Counted from the first letter of the stretch, positions 27,471-36,867 are shown. The stretch: DNA of 64,000 bases from Propionibacteriales bacterium (GCA_026392455.1 JAPLCB010000004.1:124001-188000); one strand, 5' to 3'. Notes: generated from the letters alone by a model not told the origin. Made by a program: numbers and translations.

Positions 27471-28505
27471 ATGGCGAACAACCTGATCGGACGTGACCTG
27501 GCGGTCGACCTCGGCACCGCCAACACGCTGGTCTATGCGCGCGGCAAGGGCGTCGTCCTCGACCAGCCCTCGGTGGTCGCGATGAACAGCCACACCCGCG
27601 AGATCCTCGCCGTCGGCACCGAGGCCCGGGACATGCTCGGCCGCACCCCCGAGGGCATCAGCGTGATCCGGCCGCTGTGCGACGGTGTGATCGCCGACTT
27701 CGACGCCACCGAGCAGATGTTGCGGCACTTCATCGCGTCGGTGCACCGACGCCGCTACTTCGCCAAGCCCCGGATGGTCATCTGCGTGCCGAGCGGCATC
27801 ACCCCGGTCGAGCAGCGCGCCGTCAAGGAGGCCGGCTACCAGGCCGGCGCCCGCAAGGTCTACATCATCGAGGAGCCGATGGCTGCGGCGATCGGCGCAG
27901 GACTGCCGGTCCACCAAGCCACCGGCAACATGGTCGTGGACGTCGGCGGTGGGACCACCGAGGTCGCCGTGATCTCCCTCGGTGGACTGGTCACCACGCT
28001 CTCGGTCCGGACGGCTGGTGACGCGATCGACCAGGCGCTGATCTCGTACCTGAAGAAGGAGCACGCCCTGCTGCTGGGCGAGCGGACCGCGGAGGAGATC
28101 AAGAAGACCCTCGGGTCGGCGTACCCGATGGTCACCGAGGTCACCGGCGAGATCCGCGGCCGCGACCTGGTGACCGGTCTGCCCCGTTCGATCCAGCTCA
28201 GCAGCGTCGAGATCCGGGTGGCGATCGCCGATCAGCTGCACGCGATCGTCGATGCGGTCCGGACCACCCTGGACCAGACCCCGCCGGAGCTCGCCGGCGA
28301 CATCGTCGACCGCGGCATCGTGCTGACCGGGGGAGGTGCGCTGCTCGACGGGCTCGACGAGCTGATCCGCACCGAGACCGGGATCCCGGTCCACGTCGCG
28401 CACGACCCGCTGAGCTCGGTGGTCCTCGGCTCGGGCAAGTGCGTCGAGGAGTTCGAGGCGCTGCAGCAGGTGCTCATCGCCGAGACCGTCCGGCGGGGGG
28501 CCTGA
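27471..28505 (+). CDS. mreB: Rod shape-determining protein MreB
   Basis: A 344-residue bacterial actin that forms ATP-dependent filaments under the membrane and guides the elongation machinery. The phosphate-1 loop is DLGTANTLVYARGKG (near the start), phosphate-2 is VVDVGGGTTEVAVISLGG, and the adenosine motif is LTGGGALLDGLDE. ATG at 27471 is chosen because MANNLIGRDLAVDLGT aligns with known MreB starts and GAGGAA lies just upstream; ATG 27453 (MYLRGT) is the alternative. It opens an operon with mreC, mreD, mrdA and rodA in which every junction overlaps. Confidence 0.96.
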   Translation: MANNLIGRDLAVDLGTANTLVYARGKGVVLDQPSVVAMNSHTREILAVGTEARDMLGRTPEGISVIRPLCDGVIADFDATEQMLRHFIASVHRRRYFAKPRMVICVPSGITPVEQRAVKEAGYQAGARKVYIIEEPMAAAIGAGLPVHQATGNMVVDVGGGTTEVAVISLGGLVTTLSVRTAGDAIDQALISYLKKEHALLLGERTAEEIKKTLGSAYPMVTEVTGEIRGRDLVTGLPRSIQLSSVEIRVAIADQLHAIVDAVRTTLDQTPPELAGDIVDRGIVLTGGGALLDGLDELIRTETGIPVHVAHDPLSSVVLGSGKCVEEFEALQQVLIAETVRRGA

Positions 28506-29416
28506 TGCGTCGGCGTCGGTTCGGACAGGGCCCTACCCACGACGGCTCGCGCCGGGTCCTCGGGTTGCTGGTCCTCGCTGCGCTGACCGTGATCACCCTC
28601 GATGCCCGAGCCGGTGACGGCTCGCCGATCGACCCGGCGCGCGCCGCGGTCGGGTCCCTCTTCGGTCCTGTCGAGAGCACCACCGCAGCCGTCACGCGGC
28701 CGTTCGCCGACGCGATCAGCTCGTTCCGGACCAACAAGTCCCTGCGCGGCGACGTCGCCACGCTGGCCGCCGAGAACTCCCGACTGCGCGGCGAGGTCTC
28801 CACCGACCCCCTGGATCGCCAGCGGCTCGCCGAGCTCGACGGTCTCACCCGGACCGCCGCCGAGACCGGGTACTCCCTGGTCGGGGCCCGGGTGATCGCG
28901 ATCGGTCCGGTGCAGTCCTTCACGCGCAGCGTCACGATCGACGTCGGCACCTCCTCAGGGGTCACCAAGAACATGACCGTGCTCAACAACGACGGTCTGG
29001 TGGGTCGGGTGGTCCAGGCGACCAGCTCGACCGCGACGGTGCTGCTGATCGTGGACACCGAGTCGGTCGTCGGGGCCCGGCTGGGGACGAACAGCGAGAT
29101 CGGGTTCCTCCGGGGACGCGGGTCCATCGCCGACTCCGGGCGCCTGGACCTCGAGCTCGTCGACAACGCCGTGGTCCCGTCCGGAGGGGACGTGGTCGTG
29201 ACCTGGGGCTCGCAGAACGGCGTCCCGTACGTCGCTGGCATCCCGATCGGCCGGGTCGAGTCGGTGGTCTCCTCGCCGCGGCAGAGCTCGCGGATCGCGG
29301 TGATCGTCCCGTTCGTCGACTTCAGCGCGCTCGACGTCGTCGGCGTGGTCGTCCCGCAGGGAACCACCGGTGACCGCCCGGTGATCTCGACGCCCACCGG
29401 GAAGGCCGACCGATGA
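28505..29416 (+). CDS. mreC: Rod shape-determining protein MreC
   Basis: A 303-residue protein with a basic cytoplasmic start (MRRRRFGQG), one membrane segment (about 17-34, VLGLLVLAALTVITL), a predicted coiled coil (about 75-115, NKSLRGDVATLAAENSRLRGEV) and a beta-rich extracellular domain. It links MreB filaments to PBP2 and RodA. The ATG overlaps the mreB stop by one base (TGATG). Its own stop overlaps mreD. Confidence 0.93.
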   Translation: MRRRRFGQGPTHDGSRRVLGLLVLAALTVITLDARAGDGSPIDPARAAVGSLFGPVESTTAAVTRPFADAISSFRTNKSLRGDVATLAAENSRLRGEVSTDPLDRQRLAELDGLTRTAAETGYSLVGARVIAIGPVQSFTRSVTIDVGTSSGVTKNMTVLNNDGLVGRVVQATSSTATVLLIVDTESVVGARLGTNSEIGFLRGRGSIADSGRLDLELVDNAVVPSGGDVVVTWGSQNGVPYVAGIPIGRVESVVSSPRQSSRIAVIVPFVDFSALDVVGVVVPQGTTGDRPVISTPTGKADR

Positions 29417-29955
29417 ACGCCCTGCGCAACGCGGCCCTGGTCGCCGTGGTGGCGGTCGCGATCGTGCTCCAGGCCGTGGTGCTGCGCTACGTCAGCGTGG
29501 ACGGCGTGGTGCCCAACCTGGCCCTCGTCCTGGTGGTGGTGGTCGCCGTGTCCCGCGGCTCGCAGTTCGCCGCGGTCTTCGGGTTCGGGGCCGGACTGCT
29601 GCTGGACCTGGCCCCGCCCGCCGACCACGTCGCCGGCCGGTGGGCCCTGGCACTGGTCGTCGTCGGCTACCTCGCCGGTCGGGTCCGTCAGGACGCCCGT
29701 GAGTCACCGGTGGCCTCGGTGCTCCTGGTCGGAGCGATGTCGTTCGTCGGTACGTCCGTCTTCGCGCTCTCGGGGGTGCTGCTGCAGGACGGTGCGCTGC
29801 CGGTCGACCTGACCCTGCGGGTGCTCGCGATCAGCGTGCTCTGGGACCTGATGCTCGCCCCGTTCGTGGTTCCGCCGCTGCTCCGTCTCGTCGACCGACT
29901 GGGCTCCGACGAGGTCGCTGCGGCGCGTCCGGTCTCCCTGGCACGGACCTCCTGA
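29413..29955 (+). CDS. mreD: Rod shape-determining protein MreD
   Basis: A 180-residue membrane protein with about five hydrophobic segments (VALVAVVAVAIVLQAVVLRYV at the start, LALVLVVVVAVS, AVFGFGAGLLLDLAPPADH, and two later). The pattern and position between mreC and mrdA identify it. It is part of the elongasome membrane complex. ATG overlaps the mreC TGA (ATGA) and its stop overlaps the mrdA ATG by one base. Confidence 0.9.
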   Translation: MNALRNAALVAVVAVAIVLQAVVLRYVSVDGVVPNLALVLVVVVAVSRGSQFAAVFGFGAGLLLDLAPPADHVAGRWALALVVVGYLAGRVRQDARESPVASVLLVGAMSFVGTSVFALSGVLLQDGALPVDLTLRVLAISVLWDLMLAPFVVPPLLRLVDRLGSDEVAAARPVSLARTS

Positions 29956-32087
29956 TGGCAGCAGTCCTGATCCGGCCGCACCCGACCAAGAGCCGGCTGC
30001 GCCTGTTCGTGATGCAGGTGCTGATGCTGTCCCTCTTCGTCACCCTCTTCGGTCGGCTCTGGTACCTCCAGGTCCTCAGCGGTGAGGAGTACCAGGCGCA
30101 GGCGGCAGAGCAGTCGGTCCGGGAGGTCGTGGTCCAACCGGCCCGCGGTCTCATCGTCGACGCCGAGGGCCGCCCGCTGGTCGCGAACCGAACCAGCTGG
30201 GTGGTCAGCATCGACCGCACCGTGATCAACAAGCTCAGCGACCAGGATCGGGAGGCGCTGCTGCGCCGGGTCGCCGTCACCGTGGACCAGCCGTACGCCG
30301 AGGTCGCCGCCCGGACCCTGCTGTGCGGGACGCCCGGTGCGGTCAAGGAGACCTGCTGGAACGGCTCGCCGTTCCAGCCGATCCCGGTGGCCCAGGACGT
30401 CGACCAGTCGGTCGCGGTCACCATCTCCGAGCAGGGCGAGGAGTTCCCGGGCGTGCTGGCCCAGGCCGACAGCGTCCGCGCCTACCCGGCGCCGTACGGG
30501 ATCAACGCGGCAGGCGTGCTGGGGTACCTGAGCCCGATCACCGGTGACGAGTTCGCCGAGGCGAAGAAGACCGAGGACGTCACCCTGAACGGTGCGTCGG
30601 TCGTCGGCCGCGCGGGCCTGGAGAAGTCCTACGACCAGTGGTTGCGAGGCATGCCGGGGTTCACCCGGGTGGCGGTCGACTCGATGGGCCGGGTCCTGGG
30701 TGAGAGCGGTACGACGGCGCCGAAACCGGGGGAGACCCTGGTCACCTCGATCGACGCGAAGGTGCAGGGCATCGTCGAGAAGGAGCTCCACGAGGCGATC
30801 ACGACCGCCCGGGCGACCTACGACCCGGTGACCTACAAGAACTACGTCGCCGACAGTGGTGCCGTGGTCGTGATGGACGCCCGCAACGGTGACGTGGTGG
30901 CGATGGCCAGCCAACCGACGTACGACCCGGAGGCCTGGGTCGGTGGCATCTCCGCCAAGCAGCTCAAAGCGCTGTACTCCAAGAAGGCCGGCGAGCCGCT
31001 GCTCTCGCGGGCCACCCAGGGCCAGTTCGCACCGGGCTCCACCTGGAAGCCCTTGATGAGCGTCGGTGCGCTGAGCAACGGTTACAGCCCGGACACCCGC
31101 CTGGACTGCTCCAGCGGCCTCCAGGTCGGCAACCGCTGGTTCAAGAACTACGAGTCGGCGTCCTACGGATCGATCGACTTCGCCCGGGCGCTGCAGATCT
31201 CCTGCGACACGTTCTTCTACCGGGTCGGCCTGGGGTACTGGAACAAGTACGGGTCGGACCCGAGCAACGTGAAGGCCAAGGACCCGTTGGTCTCGATCGC
31301 GAAGTCGTTCGGGTTCGGCGAGAAGACCGGGCTGGACATCCCGGGCGAGGCCAGCGGCCGGGTGGCGGACCGGCAGTGGAAGCTGGAGTACTGGAACGCG
31401 ATGAAGGGTTACTACTGCGAGGTCGACCGCAAGAACAGGACCGGGAAGCGGGACTTCCTGCACGTCTTCGCCCACGAGTTCTGCCTCGAGGGCAACAAGT
31501 ACCGGGCCACTGACGCCGTCAACTACGCGATCGGCCAGGGCGACACCATCGTGACGCCGCTCCAGCTCGCCCGCGCCTACGCCGCGCTCGCCAACGGGGG
31601 CACGTTGTACGCCCCCCGGATCGCCAAGGCCGTCGTCGACAGCCGCGGCCGGGTGGTGAAGAGGATCGAGCCCGTCGTCCAGGGACGCGTCGATGCCAAG
31701 AAGTCGGCACTGCGCTACGTCGACCAGGCCCTGCTCGGCACGCCGAAGGTCGGAACGCTGGCCTGGAAGTTCGGCGGGTTCCCGCTGGACCAGGTGCAGC
31801 TGCGCGGCAAGACCGGTTCGGCCGAGGTCTACGGCAAGCAGAGCACCTCGTGGGTCGCGACCTACACCGAGGACTACGTCGTGGTGATGATGGTGACCCA
31901 GGCTGGAACAGGCTCGGGGACCTCGGGCCCGGCCGTGCGGAAGATCTGGGAAGCCCTCTACGGCATCGACGGCGAGACCGTGGTGCCCCAGAAGGCCGCC
32001 ATCCCGGGGACGACACCGCCGCTGCGGCTGCCGAGCTTCGCTGCCGACGGTTCGATCAACCCGCCGGTCCGAGGAGGCACCCGATGA
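29955..32087 (+). CDS. mrdA: Penicillin-binding protein 2 (class B transpeptidase of elongation)
   Basis: A 710-residue class B PBP. One N-terminal membrane anchor (about 17-37), a pedestal/dimerisation domain, then the transpeptidase domain with S362-T-W-K365 (APGSTWKP), S416-C-D418 and K619-T-G621 (RGKTGSAEV). It cross-links peptidoglycan in the rod complex with RodA. The second motif is SCD rather than SXN, as in many PBP2 proteins. ATG overlaps the mreD TGA, and GAGGAGG near its end serves rodA. Confidence 0.95.
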   Translation: MAAVLIRPHPTKSRLRLFVMQVLMLSLFVTLFGRLWYLQVLSGEEYQAQAAEQSVREVVVQPARGLIVDAEGRPLVANRTSWVVSIDRTVINKLSDQDREALLRRVAVTVDQPYAEVAARTLLCGTPGAVKETCWNGSPFQPIPVAQDVDQSVAVTISEQGEEFPGVLAQADSVRAYPAPYGINAAGVLGYLSPITGDEFAEAKKTEDVTLNGASVVGRAGLEKSYDQWLRGMPGFTRVAVDSMGRVLGESGTTAPKPGETLVTSIDAKVQGIVEKELHEAITTARATYDPVTYKNYVADSGAVVVMDARNGDVVAMASQPTYDPEAWVGGISAKQLKALYSKKAGEPLLSRATQGQFAPGSTWKPLMSVGALSNGYSPDTRLDCSSGLQVGNRWFKNYESASYGSIDFARALQISCDTFFYRVGLGYWNKYGSDPSNVKAKDPLVSIAKSFGFGEKTGLDIPGEASGRVADRQWKLEYWNAMKGYYCEVDRKNRTGKRDFLHVFAHEFCLEGNKYRATDAVNYAIGQGDTIVTPLQLARAYAALANGGTLYAPRIAKAVVDSRGRVVKRIEPVVQGRVDAKKSALRYVDQALLGTPKVGTLAWKFGGFPLDQVQLRGKTGSAEVYGKQSTSWVATYTEDYVVVMMVTQAGTGSGTSGPAVRKIWEALYGIDGETVVPQKAAIPGTTPPLRLPSFAADGSINPPVRGGTR

Positions 32088-33244
32088 CCCTGCTGGCACC
32101 CGTACGCGCGCCCTCGCTCCGGGCTTCCGGCCCTCGCCTGGACCGGGTGCTCATCGGCGTCACGGCCGCGATCGTGCTGATCGGCACGCTGCTGGTGTGG
32201 TCCTCGACCTCGACCAACGACACGCTCACCGACGGCGACCCGACGGCGTACCTGCGCAAGCACGTGATCAACATCCTGATCGGGGTGGGGCTGGCGGCGG
32301 CGGTCGTGGTGACCGACCGGCGCTGGGTGCGGATCCTCGCTCCGCTGGTCTACGCGGGCTCGGTGGTCGGGCTGCTCCTGGTCCTGGTGATGGGATCGAC
32401 GATCAACGGCTCGCGGTCCTGGCTGCTGGTCGCCGGTCTGTCCATCCAACCGGCCGAGTTCGCCAAGCTCGCGGTCGTCGTCGGGATGGCGTTGCTGGTC
32501 GCCGAACGCACCGAGTCGTCCCGCACCCGTACCGTCGGAGCGCTCGAGGTCTCGTTGATGCTCGTCGTCGCCGGCGTTCCTGCGGTGCTGATCCTGCTCC
32601 AGCCCGACCTGGGCACCATGCTGGTCCTCACCGCGACCGTCTTCGGCGTGCTGGCCTCGGCCGGCACGCCGCGGCGTTGGCTCACCGGTCTCGCCGCGAC
32701 CGGCGCCCTCGCCGCGGTGGTGGTGGTCTCCGCAGGGGTGCTGAAGGCCTACCAGATCAACCGCTTCATGGCCTTCACCAACCCCGACCTCGACCCGCGG
32801 GGGGCCGGGTACAACACCACCCAGGCCCGGATCGCGATCGGCAACGGCGGGCTCTTCGGACAGGGGCTGTTCGGCGGGTCGCAGACCAAGTCCGGGTTCG
32901 TGCCCGAGCAGCACACCGACTTCGTCTTCACCGTTGCCGGCGAGGAGCTGGGTCTGGTCGGCGCGGGCCTCCTGATCGGACTGTTCGCCCTGCTGCTGTG
33001 GCGGGCGCTGCTGATCGCCAAGCACGCCGAGGACCTCTTCGGGCGGGTGGCTGCCGCCGGGGTCGCGTGCTGGTTCGGGTTCCAGGCCTTCCAGAACATC
33101 GGCATGTGCCTGGGGATCATGCCGGTGACCGGCGTACCCCTGCCGATGGTCTCGTACGGCGGTTCGTCGATGTTCGCCTCGTTGATGGCGGTCGGTCTGC
33201 TGCTCAACATCGGCCGACGGTCCCGGGTGCCGAACCGCTCCTGA
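32084..33244 (+). CDS. rodA: RodA, SEDS peptidoglycan glycosyltransferase
   Basis: A 386-residue SEDS-family membrane protein with about ten transmembrane segments. It polymerises lipid II into glycan strands beside PBP2. Family signatures are SRSWLLVAGLSIQPAEFAKL, LQPDLGTMLVL and, near the end, GIMPVTGVPLPMVSYGGSSM. ATG at 32084 overlaps the mrdA stop (ATGA) and has GAGGAGG at 32071-32077. It is the last gene of the shape operon. Confidence 0.96.
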   Translation: MTLLAPVRAPSLRASGPRLDRVLIGVTAAIVLIGTLLVWSSTSTNDTLTDGDPTAYLRKHVINILIGVGLAAAVVVTDRRWVRILAPLVYAGSVVGLLLVLVMGSTINGSRSWLLVAGLSIQPAEFAKLAVVVGMALLVAERTESSRTRTVGALEVSLMLVVAGVPAVLILLQPDLGTMLVLTATVFGVLASAGTPRRWLTGLAATGALAAVVVVSAGVLKAYQINRFMAFTNPDLDPRGAGYNTTQARIAIGNGGLFGQGLFGGSQTKSGFVPEQHTDFVFTVAGEELGLVGAGLLIGLFALLLWRALLIAKHAEDLFGRVAAAGVACWFGFQAFQNIGMCLGIMPVTGVPLPMVSYGGSSMFASLMAVGLLLNIGRRSRVPNRS

Positions 33245-33252
33245 CTTTGACG

Positions 33253-33274
33253 CCTGACCCGTCGGGGGGTCAGG
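33253..33274 (+). promoter_or_regulatory. Hairpin covering the subtilase ribosome-binding site
   Basis: CCTGACCC-GTCGGG-GGGTCAGG forms an 8-bp stem just after rodA. Its 3' arm ends in the AGG of the Shine-Dalgarno-like AGGA (33272-33275) before the GTG at 33283. It may end the rodA message, hide the ribosome-binding site, or both. Confidence 0.5.
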
Positions 33275-33282
33275 ATGCCGGA

Positions 33283-35691
33283 GTGCCGTTCCTCCCCTCC
33301 CGGCAGAACCTCCGAGGACGCGTCGTCGTGAGCGGGACTCTCCTGGCCGCGACGGGTCTCCTCGGCTCTGCCCTGTCAGGAGCGCCGGCCTCGGCCCGCT
33401 CGGCGCCCGTCCCGGGCGACCTTCCGGTCGTGGTCGCCGACGTCCCAGGGCCCCTGTCGCCGACGGTGGCCGATCCGGTGATGCCCTCGACCCACCGGGT
33501 CCTGGTCCGGTGGAGCCCCGGCACGTCGTCGGTGGCGCGTGCGCGCGCCCGGGGCCTGGCAGCGACCCGTTCGGCGACCGACCTCGGAGACCGGGACTTC
33601 GAGCTGCTGGACGTCGCGCCGGGGAAGTCGGTGGCCAGGACGGTCCGGACCCTGCGGGCCGACCCGCGGGTGGCCGCAGCGGAACGCGACCGGTACCTGG
33701 CCACCAGCGGAGCTCCTGACGACCCGGACCTGCCGCTGCAGTGGTCGGTGAACAACTCGGGCGCCGCGCTCCAAGGCTTCTCCGACGCCCTCCCCGGCGG
33801 TGACGTCGACGTCCTGCCTGCCTGGGACCGGACCGTCGGTACGCCGCAGGTGGCGGTGGCGGTGATCGACAGCGGCTACGACTTCCTCAACCCCGACCTG
33901 GGGCAGGTCGCCTGGACCAATCCCGGTGAGATCGCCGGGAACGGCGTTGACGACGACGGCAACGGCATGATCGACGACACCCGGGGGTGGGACTTCGTCG
34001 GCGCCGACGTCGCCGCCCCTGTCGAGGACAACGACCCGACCGACGACGACCCGTACACCGGCGGTCACGCCTTGCACACCGCCGGCATCATCGGGGCCGC
34101 GGGGAACGACGGCCGCGGCATCACCGGGATCGCGCAGGACGTCCGGCTGATGCCGTTGCGGGTCTGCGCCCCGTCGGCCGTGGGAGCGAACATCTGCTCG
34201 CTCTCGGCGATCGTCGCTGCGATCAACTACGCCGGTCGGATGGGGGCACGGGTGGCGAACCTCTCCCTCGGTGGGCCGGGGTTCAGTGCCGTCACTGCCG
34301 ACGCGATCGCGGCCAACCCGCGTACCCTGTACGTGGTGTCCGCCGGCAACTACGCGCGGGACAACGAGCAGGACCCGGTCTACCCCTGCAACTACGACCC
34401 GGTGGCCGACTCGGCCGTTCCCGGACGGGTCGACAACCTGATCTGCGTCGCTGCGTCGGACCAGCGCGACCGACGTGCCTCGTTCTCCAACTGGGGCGCG
34501 CGCTCGGTCGACCTGGCGGCACCCGGCGTGCGGATCTGGAGCCTCTACCGCACCGGGCCGGTGTGGCGCGACGACTTCGCGGTCGACGACTTCGCGACCC
34601 GCTGGACGTCGACCGACCTCGGGTTCGGGCGTGCCGCTGCCGGCGACGGGAAGCTCACCAGTGCAGGGATCACGGACTCTCCGGGAACTGCCCCGGCGGC
34701 GGGTCGTCATCAGGTGACCTCGGTCCCGCAGGAGATCGGCACCAACATCCGCTCGTGCAAGGTGCAGGGCGAGCGCTTCGTGCGACGTGGACCGGGCGGG
34801 ACCCTGAGCTACGCGGTGGTCGTCGACGGGGAGCGGGTGGTCACCGCCGAGGTGGCCGACACCACCATCGGGGTGATGCAGTCGTTCGCGAGCGGGGCGT
34901 TCGACCCGGTCACGATCGCCGGGAAGTCGGCGAGCCTGGAATTCACCTACGACGCTCCTGCGGGCCTCGACGCCGAGCAGGGTGTCTGGTTGGACAACCT
35001 ACGGATCCTCTGCGCCCGGTCGTCGGACCAGCCGGCCCTCTACGACTACCTCAGCGGGACGTCGATGGCGGCACCGATGGTGTCCGGTGGAGCGGCGTTG
35101 CTGTTCTCGCTGAAGCCGGCGGCCGGGGTGCTCGAGGTACGCCGCGCGCTGCTGGGCAGCGTGCGCAAGCGCAGTGCCTGGACGGGGATCACCGTCACCG
35201 GAGGGCGCCTGGACATCGCGGCAGCGATGGGCCGGCTGGTCCCACCGGACACCCGGCACCTGACCGGAGTCGCCGTGTCGGGACGGGACATCACGCTGAA
35301 CGTCGCCCAGAACGGCTCGCTGCCCTCGGTCCGGTTCCAGTGCCGTCTGGACTCCCGGGACTGGGTGCCCTGCAACCCGCGCGGCGTGGTCCACAACCTG
35401 CGGCCCGGCCGGCACGTCCTCTTCGCGCGGGCGGTCGACCTGTACGGCAACGTCGATCCGACGCCGGCGGCGTCCGGGTTCACGATCACCGGGTGCCTGG
35501 TGCCGCGACTCGTCGGAGGGACGGTCGCCAGGGTCCGGGACGTGATTCCGCGGGCGGGCTGCCGGATCGGCACCGTCGTCCGGCCGGCCGGGGTCCCGCT
35601 GCGGCGGTTGAAGGTCCGGGCGACCTATCCGCGGGCCTTCACGTACCTGCCGACGGGCGCCCCGGTAAAGATCGTCTTCGTCCGCCGCTAG
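33283..35691 (+). CDS. Secreted subtilase (S8 family serine protease)
   Basis: An 802-residue exported protease. A signal peptide (about 1-37, core VVVSGTLLAATGLLGSAL, ending ASA) precedes an I9-like pro-region (THRVLVRWSPGTSS ... about 65-140). The catalytic domain has D196 (AVIDSGYD), H262 (GGHALHTAGI) and S594 (SGTSMAAPM), with the oxyanion asparagine in VVSAGNYARD. A region of about 160 residues (about 425-585) is inserted between the oxyanion asparagine and the serine and looks like a beta-sandwich. The C-terminus has an Ig-like repeat (FQCRLDSRDWVPC ... DLYGNVDPTPAASGF). The family H-G-T motif reads H-A-L. GTG 33283 is chosen for its position before the signal peptide. Confidence 0.88.
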   Translation: MPFLPSRQNLRGRVVVSGTLLAATGLLGSALSGAPASARSAPVPGDLPVVVADVPGPLSPTVADPVMPSTHRVLVRWSPGTSSVARARARGLAATRSATDLGDRDFELLDVAPGKSVARTVRTLRADPRVAAAERDRYLATSGAPDDPDLPLQWSVNNSGAALQGFSDALPGGDVDVLPAWDRTVGTPQVAVAVIDSGYDFLNPDLGQVAWTNPGEIAGNGVDDDGNGMIDDTRGWDFVGADVAAPVEDNDPTDDDPYTGGHALHTAGIIGAAGNDGRGITGIAQDVRLMPLRVCAPSAVGANICSLSAIVAAINYAGRMGARVANLSLGGPGFSAVTADAIAANPRTLYVVSAGNYARDNEQDPVYPCNYDPVADSAVPGRVDNLICVAASDQRDRRASFSNWGARSVDLAAPGVRIWSLYRTGPVWRDDFAVDDFATRWTSTDLGFGRAAAGDGKLTSAGITDSPGTAPAAGRHQVTSVPQEIGTNIRSCKVQGERFVRRGPGGTLSYAVVVDGERVVTAEVADTTIGVMQSFASGAFDPVTIAGKSASLEFTYDAPAGLDAEQGVWLDNLRILCARSSDQPALYDYLSGTSMAAPMVSGGAALLFSLKPAAGVLEVRRALLGSVRKRSAWTGITVTGGRLDIAAAMGRLVPPDTRHLTGVAVSGRDITLNVAQNGSLPSVRFQCRLDSRDWVPCNPRGVVHNLRPGRHVLFARAVDLYGNVDPTPAASGFTITGCLVPRLVGGTVARVRDVIPRAGCRIGTVVRPAGVPLRRLKVRATYPRAFTYLPTGAPVKIVFVRR

Positions 35692-35704
35692 CCGGGTCGG
35701 GTCG

Positions 35705-36790
35705 TCAGGGCTGGATCGACAGGAAGGCGAAGGCGGCGAAGAGCACCAGGTGCAGGCCGCCCTGCAGCGGCTTGGACCGTCCCGGCACCACCGTCAGGAT
35801 CGACACGAAGACGGTCATCGTCAGCAGCACGATCTGCATCTCGGTCAGCCCCAGGGTCAACGGTCCGTCGAGCCAGATCGAGGCGACGGCGATGGCCGGG
35901 ATGGTCAGCCCGATCGACGCCATCGCGGACCCGTAGGCGAGGTTCAGACCGGTCTGCACCTGGTCGCGGGCAGCGGCCTTGACGGCAGCGATCGACTCGG
36001 GAGCGAGGACCAGCAACGCGATCACGACCCCGACGACTGCCTGCGGAAGTCCGGCGGCCGAGACCGCGCGCTCGATCCCGGCGGACTCGATCTTGGCCAG
36101 GCCGACGACCGAGACGAGCGCGACGACGAGCAGCCCCAGGCTCCAGCGGACGTCGCGGTCGGAGACCTCGTGGACGTCGTCGATCCCGTCACCGTCGCGA
36201 TCCTCGGGCAGGAAGAACTCCCGGTGCCGGACGGTCTGGGTGAACACGAACATCCCGTAGAGCACCAACGACGCCACGGCGGCGAACGCGAGCTGGGCCG
36301 CGGTGAACTCCGGGCCGGGGTGGCTGGTCGCGAACCGGGGGAGGACCAGGGTGATCGCGGCCAGGGTGATCACGGTGGCCAGCGCCGCGCCGGTGCCTTC
36401 GGGGTTGAACGTGGCCAGGTGGTGCTTGAGGGCAGCAACCAGCAGGACCAGGCCGACGATCCCGTTCAGGCAGATCATGACCGCTGCGAAGACGGTGTCC
36501 CTGGCGAGCGTCGAGGTGTCCTTGTCGGAGGTCATCAGCATCACGATCAGGCCGACCTCGATCACCGTCACCGCGACAGCGAGCAGCAGGGAGCCGAACG
36601 GTTCGCCGATCCGGTGGGCGACGACCTCGGCGTGGTGCACGGCGGCGAAGACCGCCCCGGCGAGCAGCGGGACCAGGGCGACCAGGACGGCGTCGCCAGC
36701 GTGACTGCCCCAGACGACGGCCAGGACCAGAGCGGCGAGGAGCGGGACCGAGGTCGTCCACTCACGGGCACGTGCGGCTACGGCGGTCAT
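35705..36790 (-). CDS. chaA: ChaA-type Ca2+(Na+)/H+ antiporter
   Basis: A 361-residue CaCA-superfamily exchanger with two homologous halves. The alpha-1 repeat is GEPFGSLLLAVAVTVIEVGLI (shown in part: residues about 62-82) and the alpha-2 repeat contains LLVLAPESIAAVKAA and AYGSAMASIGLTIPA. The central cytoplasmic loop contains DRDGDGIDD (about 198-206), an EF-hand/calcium-loop pattern that could sense Ca2+. It would export Ca2+ or Na+ against protons. A TAGACT -10 box ends 6 bases before its ATG. It is convergent with the subtilase gene and divergent from the radical SAM gene. Confidence 0.85.
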   Translation of the reverse strand: MTAVAARAREWTTSVPLLAALVLAVVWGSHAGDAVLVALVPLLAGAVFAAVHHAEVVAHRIGEPFGSLLLAVAVTVIEVGLIVMLMTSDKDTSTLARDTVFAAVMICLNGIVGLVLLVAALKHHLATFNPEGTGAALATVITLAAITLVLPRFATSHPGPEFTAAQLAFAAVASLVLYGMFVFTQTVRHREFFLPEDRDGDGIDDVHEVSDRDVRWSLGLLVVALVSVVGLAKIESAGIERAVSAAGLPQAVVGVVIALLVLAPESIAAVKAAARDQVQTGLNLAYGSAMASIGLTIPAIAVASIWLDGPLTLGLTEMQIVLLTMTVFVSILTVVPGRSKPLQGGLHLVLFAAFAFLSIQP

Positions 36791-36796
36791 GGGGCG

Positions 36797-36802
36797 AGTC
36801 TA
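36797..36802 (-). promoter_or_regulatory. -10 box TAGACT of chaA
   Basis: On the minus strand it ends 6 bases before the chaA ATG at 36790; leaderless spacing. Confidence 0.4.
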
Positions 36803-36827
36803 GGGAGCCGGGCCAGACGGGCCCGCG

Positions 36828-36833
36828 TAGGCT
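36828..36833 (+). promoter_or_regulatory. -10 box TAGGCT of the radical SAM gene
   Basis: Would start a leader of about 28 bases that includes GAGAGG (36856-36861), the Shine-Dalgarno of the GTG at 36868. Confidence 0.4.
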
Positions 36834-36867
36834 GGGCCTGGTTGTCTTCCCCTCCGAGAGGTTTGTC

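Noticed and set aside
32197-33282. A giant protein fusing antisense-like sequence to the subtilase
   Set aside because: The upstream part is the rodA region in another frame; the protease has a clear signal peptide after GTG 33283.
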